Positions 46,575 through 56,897 of a DNA stretch of 64,000 nt are shown piece after piece. Position numbers and translations under genes: made by a program. The first letter of the stretch is position 1; the number at the start of each line of letters is the position of its first letter. The stretch comes from Lactifluus volemus (taxonomy: Eukaryota > Basidiomycota > Agaricomycetes > Russulales > Russulaceae): the NCBI GenBank assembly GCA_022376515.1, contig WTXI01000194.1, forward strand, positions 1 to 64,000. The letters run 5' to 3'. The notes under the pieces were generated by a model. It was not told where the DNA came from, ran no database searches, and worked only from the letters and a program-made list of their open reading frames with translations.

Positions 46575-47144
46575 TTGACCGCGATATGCAGCCTCGGGTG
46601 GAACAACGAGCGACTCCTGCCGTGCACAAACCTCGTCCAGCTCGAAGAATATCCGACGCGATATCCGGAGCAGTTCTCAAGCACGAGTTGTTCTTGGTCT
46701 TTAGAAAATAGAACGGCACTGGCACATTTCCCACGAGTACATGCTAGGTCCTTCTTGCGCGAGCTCATTTCCTGTCCTCATAGGCACAAGCCTTGCGTGG
46801 TCCCATTTTTACCAGACGACCTCAAAATCGTCGCCCAAGATGGTAAACTCGTCCGTGTCGCAATGAGTGACAGGTGGAACGACACCATATCATTCATGGA
46901 TAGTACGGCTATTGAACACTTCAAGTTCACAGATGGCGTGCGTGCTAGCGAGGCGATACTGGATGCGCACACGCTGCACAATTTCGAAACATTCGCGCCC
47001 GACCCTCAGGCCTCAGGCCTCAGGGACTTCGCGGCATGGATGCCTGCTATCCGTTTAGTATTGTCACGTGATCACTATGTGGATCTGACGAGGTCATATC
47101 TAAACCCTATAATCACGTCGTTGTACAAAGAACACACTGTATAG
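46575..47144 (+). CDS. Unknown protein next to NLR copy 4
   Basis: A 189-residue frame. Its best-conserved part, KPCVVPFLPDDLKIVAQDGK, is shared with the decayed copy at 38763-39298. The more regular part is residues 60-189 (DAHTLHNFETFAPDP, LTRSYLNPIITSLYKE). I recognise no domain. It ends 13 bp before the stop of NLR copy 4 on the other strand, so the two are tail to tail. The true 5' end may lie in spliced exons nearer 46.5 kb. It could also be an old relic. Confidence 0.4.
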   Translation: MTAICSLGWNNERLLPCTNLVQLEEYPTRYPEQFSSTSCSWSLENRTALAHFPRVHARSFLRELISCPHRHKPCVVPFLPDDLKIVAQDGKLVRVAMSDRWNDTISFMDSTAIEHFKFTDGVRASEAILDAHTLHNFETFAPDPQASGLRDFAAWMPAIRLVLSRDHYVDLTRSYLNPIITSLYKEHTV

Positions 47145-47156
47145 AGCTACCTCTAC

Positions 47157-50100
47157 CTATTGAGATAAAGATAAATGGGGATCATGTACTGTAGCCCAAT
47201 TTGATCCATGCACAAACTTCGAAAGGTTAAGCCTGGTCTCATGTAGACCTCCAACCCAGACAGTGCTAGGTCTATGAAGACATGACCTGTGAAGCCCCGG
47301 AATCCATAAAAGAAGTCCTTTCTCTTCTCCTCCCTCTTCTCCACATATCCAGCCATCACTATTAATCACGGATTGGTCGGTAAAATGGATCTTCCCGATA
47401 TCGTCTGGAACGACGTCCATATGAATTACACAATTGCCTGATGCTGAGGCAGTGTGCTGCCTGTCTCGCGAAAGTGCAACAGACGGATCAGCGCGACTAG
47501 TAAACGGGCCCACTACTACATCCCACAGGCGAATGGTGTGATCTGCCGAGGCCGATGCGATATGCCGCCCATCTGGCGAGAATGCAACAGAAAAGAGCCC
47601 ATTGGTGTGTCCGGCAAATGGGCCCGCTACGACTTGTCCAGTTGTAGCATCCCATACGCGGATCGTGCGATCACTCGAGGCCGATGCGATATGTCGTCCA
47701 TCAGGAGAGAATGCAATAGAATAGACGAAATCTGTGTGGCCAATAAATGGGCCCACTACAACCTGTCCCGGGCCTGTTGTAGCATTCCATATACGAATCG
47801 TGCGATCGTGCGAGGCCGATGCGATGCGCTGACCGTCAGGAGAGAATGCAACGGAATTGGCCCAATCATTGTGTCCAGTAAACGGGCCCGCTACAACCTG
47901 TCCTGTAGTGGCATCCCACACGCGAATAGTGCAATCGTCCGAGGCCGAAGCAATATACTGCCCGTCCGGAGAGAATGCAACAGAATATATTAGTTCTGTG
48001 TGTCCGGTAAATGGGCCCGCTACGACTTGTCCAAACAGGACGTGCCACACACGGATTGTGCAATCCTTCGAGGATGATGCGATACGGCGCCCGTCTGGTG
48101 AGAATGCAATAGAATAGACCCGATCGGTGTGCCCAGTAAATGGGTCCGCTACAACTTGTCCTGTTGTGGCATCCCACACGCGGATCGTGCAATCCCTCGA
48201 GGCCGATGCGATACGCTGTCCGTCGGGCGAGAATTTAACAGAAATGACCGAATCGGTGTGTCCGGTAAATGGGCCCGCTGCGAATTGTCCTGTTGTGGAA
48301 TCCCACACGCAAATCGTGCGATCAAGCGAGGCAGATGCGAGACGCTGCCCGTCTGGCGAGAATGCAACAGAAAAGACCGGACCGGTGTGTCCAGTAAATG
48401 AGCTCCCTATGGCCTCCCCTGTTGTGGTATTCCACACGCGAATGCAACAATCTTTCGAGGCCGATGCGATACGCTGCCCATCCGGCGAGAATGCGACAGA
48501 AATGACTGGATCGATCTGTCCAGTAAATGGACCCGCTACGACTTGTCCTGTTGTGGCATCCCACACACGAATCGTGCGATCAAACGAGGCAGATGCGATA
48601 TACTGCCCGTCTGGCGAGAATGCAACAGAAATGACCGGGTCAGTGTGTCCAGTAAATGGGTTCGCTAGAACCTGTCCTGTTATGGCATCCCACACCCGAA
48701 TCGTGCAATCAAACGAGGCCGATGCAATACGCTGCCCGTCCGGTGAGAATGCAACGGAATTGACCGGATGGGTGTGTCCAGTAATTGGGCCCGCTACGAC
48801 CTGTCCTGTTGTGGCATCCCACACGCGGACTGTGTGGTCAAATGAGGCCGAAGCGAGACGCTGCCCATCTGGAGAGAATGAAACAGAAACAACCGGATGG
48901 GTGTGCCCAGTAAATGGGCCCGCTACTACCTGTCCTGTCGTGGTATCCCACACGCGAATCGTGCGATCGGACGAGGCCGATGCGATACGCTGCCCGTCCG
49001 GCGAGAATGCGACGGAAAAGACAGGACGGGTGTGTCCAGTAAATGGGCCTGTTACGGCCTGTCCCGTTGTGGCATCCCATACGCGAATAGTGGAATCAAA
49101 CGAGGCCGATGCAATGCGTTGCCCGTCTGGTGAAAATGCAACAGAATGGACCAGATGGGTGTGTCCAATAAATGGGCCTGCTACGAGTTGTCCTGTTGTG
49201 GCGTCCCACACGCAAATCGTGCGATCCTCCGAACTCGATGCGATTCGCTGTCCGTCTGGTGAGAACGCAACAGAAGTGACCATGTTGTCATGGGCCTGAA
49301 TTGTCATTTCCAATGCTGGCCAATGAGACAACCGCCCGCGTTCCAAAGTCAACGTGCGAGGAAATTGGTGAAGGAATTGATTGAGGATCCGGGAAGAACT
49401 TGGTGCGAAAGGCAGGGCAGAGATGTAAATGTGTGGAGCGCTCCTTGCCACTGCCATGCCGAAATACCGCACAAACGCGGACGCATCATTCACTAATGCC
49501 GATAGATTTTTCATCTCCGTTTGGGAAACCCGTTGCGACTTTACGCGAAAGTCATTACATGTCATATTGATTGTGAAATTTACTCACCTCCTGCTGTAAC
49601 CATATCAACAGAGATGACAATGCTGGTGAAGCAAGGCCCACCCTGTTCTTGATACTAAGCACTTCTAACCAAAACAGGAACTTTGTCTCGAAGAGCGATC
49701 GAAGTTTCTTGAAGATATCATGATCCAAGCCAAGATGTTCTAAATGGTCGTCCCAGTGAATACAGGCATACGAGAGAGCAGATGGAATATGTTCCGCAAT
49801 TCGAGATTCAAGGTCTGCGACCTCGCTGTTGGCCAGATACGACGATTCCAGTTTGCACATGTTGAATTTCAGATTATCAAGCATTAACCCAAGGCAGGAA
49901 TGTGCCAATTGATAGTGGGCATCCAAAAGATCCACATAAAACACATCGCTCGCCTTATTCGTCAAAAAGTCACGGAATGATGTATGAAGAGGGAGGATGG
50001 GACGCGTCTGATCGGATGAAGTCACGTTACTCAGCAGAGAGCCGAGGTGACTGAGAATTTCAAGAATCAAAGCTGGATCGGAATCCTCGGGATCATCAAC

Positions 50101-52658
50101 GGGTGCATGTCGTTGCAAAGAAATGAAGGAATCGATGGAGAGGGGATCGATCGCAGCAAGAAGCTGCCCCATGATGGACCGAAATAGTATCTGTGCTTCA
50201 TCCGACTTGATGTACTCCTTGAGAACCTCTTCGTACAGGTTGTCCAACAATCCTTCTCCGTTGCGGCCTCGAGAGTGTCCCAACAGCCGTTGTACACGCT
50301 TCGTCATGCTCAGGCCGAGACTAGCAGGACTATTTATGAACCCAGATGCAACGGCCGCCCATTGGAACAGGCCCTCTGCAGCCTTCGCTAATTTGTCACC
50401 ATGATTTGAAAACACCTTCTCGGGAAGCTGATTTTGAAGATATATCCCAATATCTTGCTCCGTATTGGCAGCCAGTCGTGGATCATCCATATACAGGATA
50501 CGGATGGAGCGTGCGTTGGCAAATGCAGGTTCGATACCATTCTCTGGCCTCGAGGTGATCAATATGCGGAAATTTGGTGGGAGGTCAATGAGACGTTGCG
50601 CAAGGAACGTATGCAGTCCGTTTCTGCTGATTGTGACACCGCTCTCATCCAACGCATCGACAACGATAAGGATAGGTCCGGGAAGATGCAGGTCCTTGAG
50701 CGGTTCGAGGAGAAGGCTTTCGAAGAGCGTACGATAGTCTCGGGTTCCACGAAGAGACGAATTATCCTTGATGATGTTCCCGAGAGCGAGTTTGAACGTA
50801 GGGTGGTGATCAGCGAGATCGCGCGCAAGTGTCGTGAACAGCTGGTATGCCTCGTCCTTGGACTGTTCTTTGCGCATAAAAGCGAAGTATGAGCCGAGAC
50901 ATTTGTTGTCAAACCGACGTGCGACCTCATGGGCAATCGATGATTTGCCCATGCCTGCCTGCCCAAAGAGAACGAGCGCACGTTCAGAATCTGGTCTGTT
51001 GATCCATTTGACGACATAATCCAAGAAGGCTTCACGGGTGCCCGGAAGACAGCGTTTCTCATCGCTGAATCGCCATCCTCCCTTGTAAGGCATTTCTCTG
51101 ATTTTAGCGTCCAATTCTGTGTCCCTTGTGAGATCGACGATTCATAATTGTCAGAATCACGCACCGGCTTCTAACGCTTGGCTTGACATGTCTCCCAGCT
51201 GTGTATTCACCCTACTCACATCGTCCCGCGTTTGAAAGAGAGTGGCCTCAATAGCGACAGTGGCATGTGCAAGGAGCTCCTGCCGTAGTCGGGTGAGTGT
51301 GGTGCGGTAGTCTTCGACTTTTTCGTCAACTTGGCCGACGATATTCTTCCAAGTCCGCTTTCCTAAAGCTCACACGTTAGTGATGAGAAACCAGTGGTCA
51401 AGACGACGTACCGACTTGCACATCCTTTGCATAGGATTCGATAAATTTGGCCGACTTAGAGACGCACTGCAGCATCCCATCCAGGATTTCTGCCTGCTTA
51501 GACTCCGGCTGTATGTTCCTCAAAACATCCGCCTCCTTCGTGAATTCAAATGCGTCTCGTATCGCCGTAAGTAGTGTTCGGACGTTGTCGTCACGCTTGA
51601 ACTGTTGTATCAAAGTCTGGAAGCGAGGCTAAATGAATATTCCATATCCTCTGACAGGGTAAGGACACACACCTCGGGGATCTTTGAGAGCAGCTTCCAT
51701 GCTAAGCTGGCTTGGGAGTTCAGCTGAGGGGTGGAAATTAGCTTAGCGAAAAGTAGAGAACAAAGATATCATACTTTTACGATTGGACCGACAATGTTCA
51801 TCACCTGGTTGATAGTCTCAACGGTACTCTTCCACGTTTTCACCGCATCCATAGCTTCCTCAGCACGATCAAGAGAACATGACATATCCCTCTGGCTGTC
51901 CGCTACTGGTCCCACACCCACAGGAGCACCGCTCTCAATGGGAAGATCACCTGTCGGGGATAAAGAGGACGGATTATCCACATTCGGGTTTGTTGAAACG
52001 GCGATCGTTAAGTAGGGTGAGGCCGGCTCTGAGGCATGTATGGCATGAGCACTGCCGAATATAACATCAAATTCTAGATGGGGGATGCTCAGCCAGACGA
52101 ACGAGTAAAGACTTATTAAGGAAAAGGCGAACCGCGTTGGGGCTCACACTGGCAGGATATCTCCTTCGTTCCAATAAGGGTGTCTTTCCCAAAGGCCTTT
52201 TTCGCATAAAGAGAAATTGTGATATGAGTGTCTGGTTGTACAGCACTGCAAAGGATTCAGTTGGGAAATAGAAAGAAAAATACGACAGTTCCCACAAGGC
52301 GCAGACATTCTCCGAGTCGCTCCATTCTACATGATTCCCTATGCTCCACATGGATGCTGTTTGCCAAGTTCTCGACCCGTCGGTCACAATAGCATAAAAT
52401 CTTTTTCTTATTCCAAGGAATGGAATGTTATGCGCTCTGAGGACTGGAAGGGGAAAGAGATTTGGTACTTATCGAGAACGGTGATACAAGATACGTACCA
52501 GTGACCTGGAGTGGCAGTGAGCTCGGCTGTGTCTCGCTGACATTCGAGCGGCTGCCAATGATGTACTGTGTTCCGGAGATTTGAGGACTTGGGCTGTGGT
52601 TATGGTCAGAACGGGGACATCGGACATGAGGAACTTTAGCATACAAATTTGAGATCAT
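47157..52658 (-). CDS. C2-NACHT-WD40 NLR-like protein, copy 4
   Basis: Ten exons on the minus strand: 52658-52645, 52593-52499, 52443-52296, 52245-52133, 52073-51775, 51723-51673, 51616-51412, 51362-51165, 51116-49588 and 49538-47157. They total 5034 nt and 1677 residues, in frame. The C2 domain runs from LPLQVTGVLRAHNIP through HVEWSDSENV and LYAKKAFGKDTLIGTKEI. The NACHT exon has the same length as in copy 3 (1529 nt) and is nearly the same protein. Walker A is GQAGMGKSS and Walker B is ILIVVDALDES. Its WD40 repeats are the most uniform of the four copies. The tail contains DGWICGEEGGEEKGLLLWIP, with an acidic insertion, and LSKFVHGSNWATVHDPH. Another in-frame ATG lies upstream within the first exon. 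Confidence 0.88.
47490..49295 (-). repeat. WD40 repeat array of NLR copy 4 (14 + 1 degenerate)
   Basis: Fourteen units, most reading SVAFSPDGQRIASAS.D.TI and RVWDATTGQVVAGPFTGHT. The uniformity suggests recent homogenisation between units. Variable residues sit mainly before SVAFS and around the aspartate of SAS.D. Repeat 12 has a two-residue insertion (TTGPGQVV), and repeat 14 is shortened. The 390-residue plus-strand frame over 48127-49299 is an antisense shadow. Confidence 0.9.
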
Positions 52659-53923
52659 CTCTGTGTGTTCGTAATACGAGTAACCTGGTTGTCTGCACTC
52701 AAGCATCCCCCATCAACGGGCTGAGCCATCACCTGACCCCACAAGAGCAGCTAGTCCATTCTTGGGTGAATAACGTAACGACCTTCCAGATAGGAGGACT
52801 GTGATGATTGGCTCAGATGCTGACTTGCATTGGACTCGCCATCACGACAAATGGTGAACATCAGCCAAACATTATTTTTGCAAGTGGCAATGCCCGGTGA
52901 ATGATTCTTTTGGAAGCGTGACTCGGACACGACATCTTACCAAGCTCTTGAGGGGTTGAGATTGTCAAGCCTTGATATCATGTCTACTCACCGCGTCGTC
53001 CGCCTCAGAATACCACTAGGATGAGGGCAATGAATCCTTTGCCTAACCGTATGGAGTTTCATGTGGGTTTACTGCAAGTGGAACCGTCCACTGAAGTGTC
53101 AACGGGCCAGTGGAGTTGGTGTTTGGATGGACTCAGTAGGGCGTTTTGTGCGAGGGTGTTGAAAAGGAGTATAGAATAATTGCGAGGTCGTCAGACAGCG
53201 AGACGAGGCATTACACGCCGGATAGCCTCCGGTATGGGCATCCGCGTGGGTCACTGCGCATCGTACGGGGTTTCTTATATAATCAAGGGTTGTGACGTCA
53301 GTAACTTCGGCCGCGGATCGAGACAAGATCTCTGCGGCCACATTGTTCGGTTGGCCGCAAGACGACGGTATCAACCCAACGAACGAGCAATTACACCCGA
53401 GTCGCGAAGTTGACCGCTTACAGTACAGCTGTAACATTTACGGTACCCCGTCGTGTAAATTCCGGCTCGGAACGTGGTCGTTCTCTATTTATTGCATCAT
53501 CTCTATCATGGGGTAACCGGATTTCCTTGTTTCAACGACCTGTCTTAATTTCCCCATCACTGTCACTGGACTTAGAGCTCTTCATTGTCCTCAAATTTCA
53601 CTGGCCTGCTGGCTTGGCCAACAATACCCAACTTATACTGGAAGGGTCCACAGTCCTTGGAAAGTCGTCTTTTCCAGATCATCAAACCTTCGAAACCTCC
53701 GACCATCGGGTCCGCAGCGTTTTCCTTAGCGGTTACACGGTGAAGCGCCGTGTACATAAGGCAATAAAAAGAAATCTGGCAACTCGATAACAAGTTTCAG
53801 TAAACCTCAATAGACATTACCCTTTTATCTGAACCGAGGTTTACGGCTATCGACTCTTCCGGTTTCTTCTCATTTCCACACAAAACGGGGCCAAATTGAA
53901 TCTCCCTCTTCTCCTTCACCATT
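52659..53923. other. Intergenic region upstream of NLR copy 4 and the mannosyltransferase
   Basis: Divergent promoter region between NLR copy 4 (minus) and the mannosyltransferase gene (plus). It contains the MON2 fragment at 53150-53260. A plus-strand frame at 53410-53790 has no recognisable feature. A CT-rich tract directly precedes the ATG at 53924, as in many fungal promoters. Confidence 0.5.
53150..53260 (-). pseudogene. MON2 exon fragment
   Basis: About 100 bp match MON2 positions 36785-36890 with several small changes. Shared words include tatagaataa, gcgaggtcgtcaga for gcgaggccgtcaga, gagacgag and tatgggcatccgc. In MON2 this encodes PEAYIYLLGVQSLVSLSDG and the next helix. Here the frame is disrupted and no other MON2 exon is nearby. 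Confidence 0.75.
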
Positions 53924-55691
53924 ATGCCACCCACGAGAATTTCACGTCCGGCTTTCATTATTGTCTTTGCCATCGTGCGTCCCCTGCTATGCAGTGAGAA
54001 GTGTTGGTGATGATAACAATGCCGTGACCCTCATAGATCCTCCTGCTGTCCACATCCTTCCTATCACCGCACCCCTACAATCCAACCACGTCCATCACAG
54101 CCCTCTTATCCTCGTCTAAAGGTTCCTCGCACGTGATGCCTTCGCATTATTTTGAGGATGAGTTCGAGATCTTAGGGCCCACTGAGGGAGACCCTGTACA
54201 CTCGCCGGGCGCACTACGCCACAGAGCTAATGCGACGCTCCTCATGCTTGCGCGAAACTCAGATGTTGATGGTGCCGTGCGTTCCGTGCGCGAGGTGGAG
54301 GACCGGTTCAACCGCAAGCACCGCTACCCATGGGTCTTTTTAAACGAGCAGTCTTTCTCTGACGACTTTATACGGTGCGCGTGTGCACTTACTCCATTAC
54401 TTTTCTCGAGTCCGTTTTCTCGACTGAGACAAGCAACCACAGGCGAGTGTCCATCATTGCTTCGGGGACAGTTTATTTCGGTAAGATTCCGGACGAACAC
54501 TGGTATCAGCCAAGCTGGATCAATGAGACAAAGGCGCAGGAGGAGAGACAGAAGATGGAACAGGAGGGTGTCATATACGGGGGTAGCCTCTCGTATGTTT
54601 GTCTTCCTCCTCTGTACCCAGCTGGTCTTGACACTATGCTTGAAGATACCGAAACATGTGCCGTTTCAACTCTGGGGTAACTCCTTCTCATTTCTAGACC
54701 GATTTGATTTGTCACATGTATACAGTTCTTCTTTCGCCACCCGTTGCTCCAAGACTTCCGGTACTACTGGCGTGTCGAGTGAGTCTTGCCTCGGATTTTG
54801 CCACGCTTTCCTCTTGCCTATCCGTCCGCTTACAGGCCAGACATACACATCCACTGCGACGTGAACTTTGATCCGTTTGCTTACATGCATGAGAACAACA
54901 AGACATATGGTCCGTCCCATCTACGTCCAACCTCTCGCAGCCGCTCAAGTCTGCTCAGGATTCACCATCACCATGTATGAGTTTCAGCGTACGATCGAGT
55001 CGCTCTGGACGACAGTATCTGGTAAATCCTTCTCTCCTCGCAACTTCCCAACGTGCGCACAAACACCCCGTTTCAGACTTTATAATCCAGAACACCGATT
55101 ACGTTGCAAAGGATCACGCGATAGCATTTTTGTCTGACAATAACGCCGTCACATATAATCTGTGCCACTGTTCGTTTCTCACACGCATCTTCTCTACCTC
55201 ACGTGACTTACCCCCGCCAAAAAAAAGTCTGGAGCAACTTTGAGATCGGAGATATGGACTTTTGGCGCGGCGAAGCATACATGGCATTCTTTGACTACCT
55301 TGATCGCACTGGCGGCTTCTACTATGAGGTACGTACTTACGAATCTACTGTCTCCCCTTTGCTCCTCCAACTGACAATTGATGCCATCAAGCGCTGGGGC
55401 GACGCGCCGGTCCACTCAATCGCGGCAGCCCTCTTCGCTGGAAAGTCACGGATTCATTTTTTCCGCGAGATTGGGTATGAGCACAGCCCGTACACGCACT
55501 GTCCCGCCGACGAGGTACTCTGGAAACGCGGGCGGTGTACCTGCGATCCCGCACGCAGCTTCGGTACGTTTTTTTTTATTTTACAAATCTCATATATTTG
55601 TGCTACATCGCTATTTCTTACGTGTTGGTAACTTTTAGATTATGATGGCTATTCGTGTATGAGGAAGTGGGATACGTTCATGGCCAGTTAA
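53924..55691 (+). CDS. KRE2/MNT1-type alpha-1,2-mannosyltransferase (GT15)
   Basis: A Golgi type II membrane glycosyltransferase that extends O- and N-linked mannose chains using GDP-mannose. Eleven exons: 53924-53974, 54037-54374, 54443-54592, 54646-54676, 54726-54778, 54836-54909, 54959-55021, 55077-55169, 55228-55328, 55392-55563 and 55639-55691. They total 1179 nt and 392 residues. A signal anchor FIIVFAIILLLSTSFL spans the first junction. The GT15 motifs are all present: YPWVFLNEQSFSDDF, SYRNMCRFNSGFFFRHPLL, YYWRVEPDIHIHCDVNFDPF, HFWSNFEIGDMDFWRGEAY with the conserved glutamate of SNFEI, and [20 protein letters not shown]. The short end, YDGYSCMRKWDTFMAS, is normal for the family. The gene looks complete. 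Confidence 0.93.
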
Positions 55692-56897
55692 CAATCATCC
55701 AACACTCTCACTTTTCTCCGGCTTTCCCCGGCCTGTCGGAAGTGGCCCGGCTCAACTCCGGACTTTATTGCTTCGCACTGTCTACAGTATCTCACTTGCT
55801 CGCTCATATTCAAATGACACGTTGTAATACTGCATGCCACAGCTACGTTAATAGACCATCAAGTATATGTAATTTTTTTCATCACCAAGTGCGTTTTTTC
55901 TCCCCCACAACGGTTCCCAAGCACAATAGGACTCCAAGTACTGGCAACCATATACAACTTAAAGATCTCACGAGTGCTCTCTGTATCTCGACCGAGAGTA
56001 GTATTATACTCTCGGTCGAGATACAGATGTAGTATTATATCATTCAATCGAGTTTTTTTTTCTCTTTTTCCTTCAAGTTACGCCTTGTATCTTACTTGAC
56101 AAGTCTCTGCCGCATGTACAAACTCAGATGTACTCACTATTCACGGTTTCTGACTCGGAAACTCGCGTGCATTACTTCCCAAAGTTTCTTACGAGTACCC
56201 ATTTCTATTTTATGCTGTCCATCATGTACTGGCAGCAGACTGGCAGTGACTCCGAACTCATCTCATGGCCTGACATCATTTTCTAACACGTCCATAACAC
56301 CAACTTGAAGTGGTGGAGTTGTGATAGAATGCACAGGTTTGGGTCATTAACGGTGTCAATACCGTGAGTTAACTGTTGAGATTTTAGCTGTGACGTCAGC
56401 CCTTTGGTTTGGATTCTCGAGTGGCTTGCTACTGGTTTAGTACAGTAGTATCAGGATTGAGGACCCTGAGGACTATAGTAACTAAACCATAGAAAGCTGT
56501 GGCCATGAACACCTCCTTTCCCCAATTGATCTCCGCAATTTAAAAACATGAAGAAGGACTTTCGAGTTGGCCCTTATCCGCCATGACGCCTACCATTCCC
56601 TACACTGCAATAGTTGTCTCAGTTCCGCACTGTTCGTGCGTGAGAGACTGAGTCGCCCTTAACTCCCAACCCTGGCTGGTTTTTGCATGTGACTCGCACG
56701 AACGTGATCGTGGGGAAAAAGCTACGGTGAATATCTATTACCTGGGTTAGGGGCCTTTTCTGCGCTTGACCATCCACCATGATGCACACACACGTTACTA
56801 CTGGGACCCCCCTCCAGCAAGGGTACGTACAAATTTCTTCGCTTTTCTTAATACGCTTCGTTGAAATTTCCGAAGGCCAGATGACTGCGGCGACTTG
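55692..56897. other. Intergenic region with a perfect hairpin
   Basis: No gene is visible. Apart from the hairpin at 55980-56027, a likely 5' untranslated intron of the F-box gene lies at about 56823-56880, with a gtacgt donor and a ggccag acceptor. Short frames in between have no recognisable features. Confidence 0.5.
55980..56027. repeat. Perfect 21-bp inverted repeat with 6-nt loop
   Basis: The left arm TCTGTATCTCGACCGAGAGT and one further base pair exactly with the right arm that ends CGGTCGAGATACAGA, around the loop GTATTA. Each arm is 21 bp with no mismatch. It lies about 290 bp downstream of the mannosyltransferase stop. It could act in the 3' end of that transcript, but nothing in the sequence proves a function. 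Confidence 0.85.

Noticed and set aside
48127..49299. 390-residue plus-strand open frame over the WD40 array of copy 4
   Set aside because: It is the antisense of 129-bp repeats. The peptide only repeats the reverse translation (MCPVNGPATTCPVVASHT-type units) and similar frames occur over every WD40 array here.
52067..52387. Suspected frameshift in the C2 exon of copy 4
   Set aside because: A recount of the G runs shows that the donor at 52133 and acceptor at 52073 keep the frame. The full model closes at 5034 nt.
53410..53790. 126-residue frame between the MON2 scrap and the mannosyltransferase
   Set aside because: No recognisable motif, no splice or start context, and it lies in the promoter interval of a well-supported gene.
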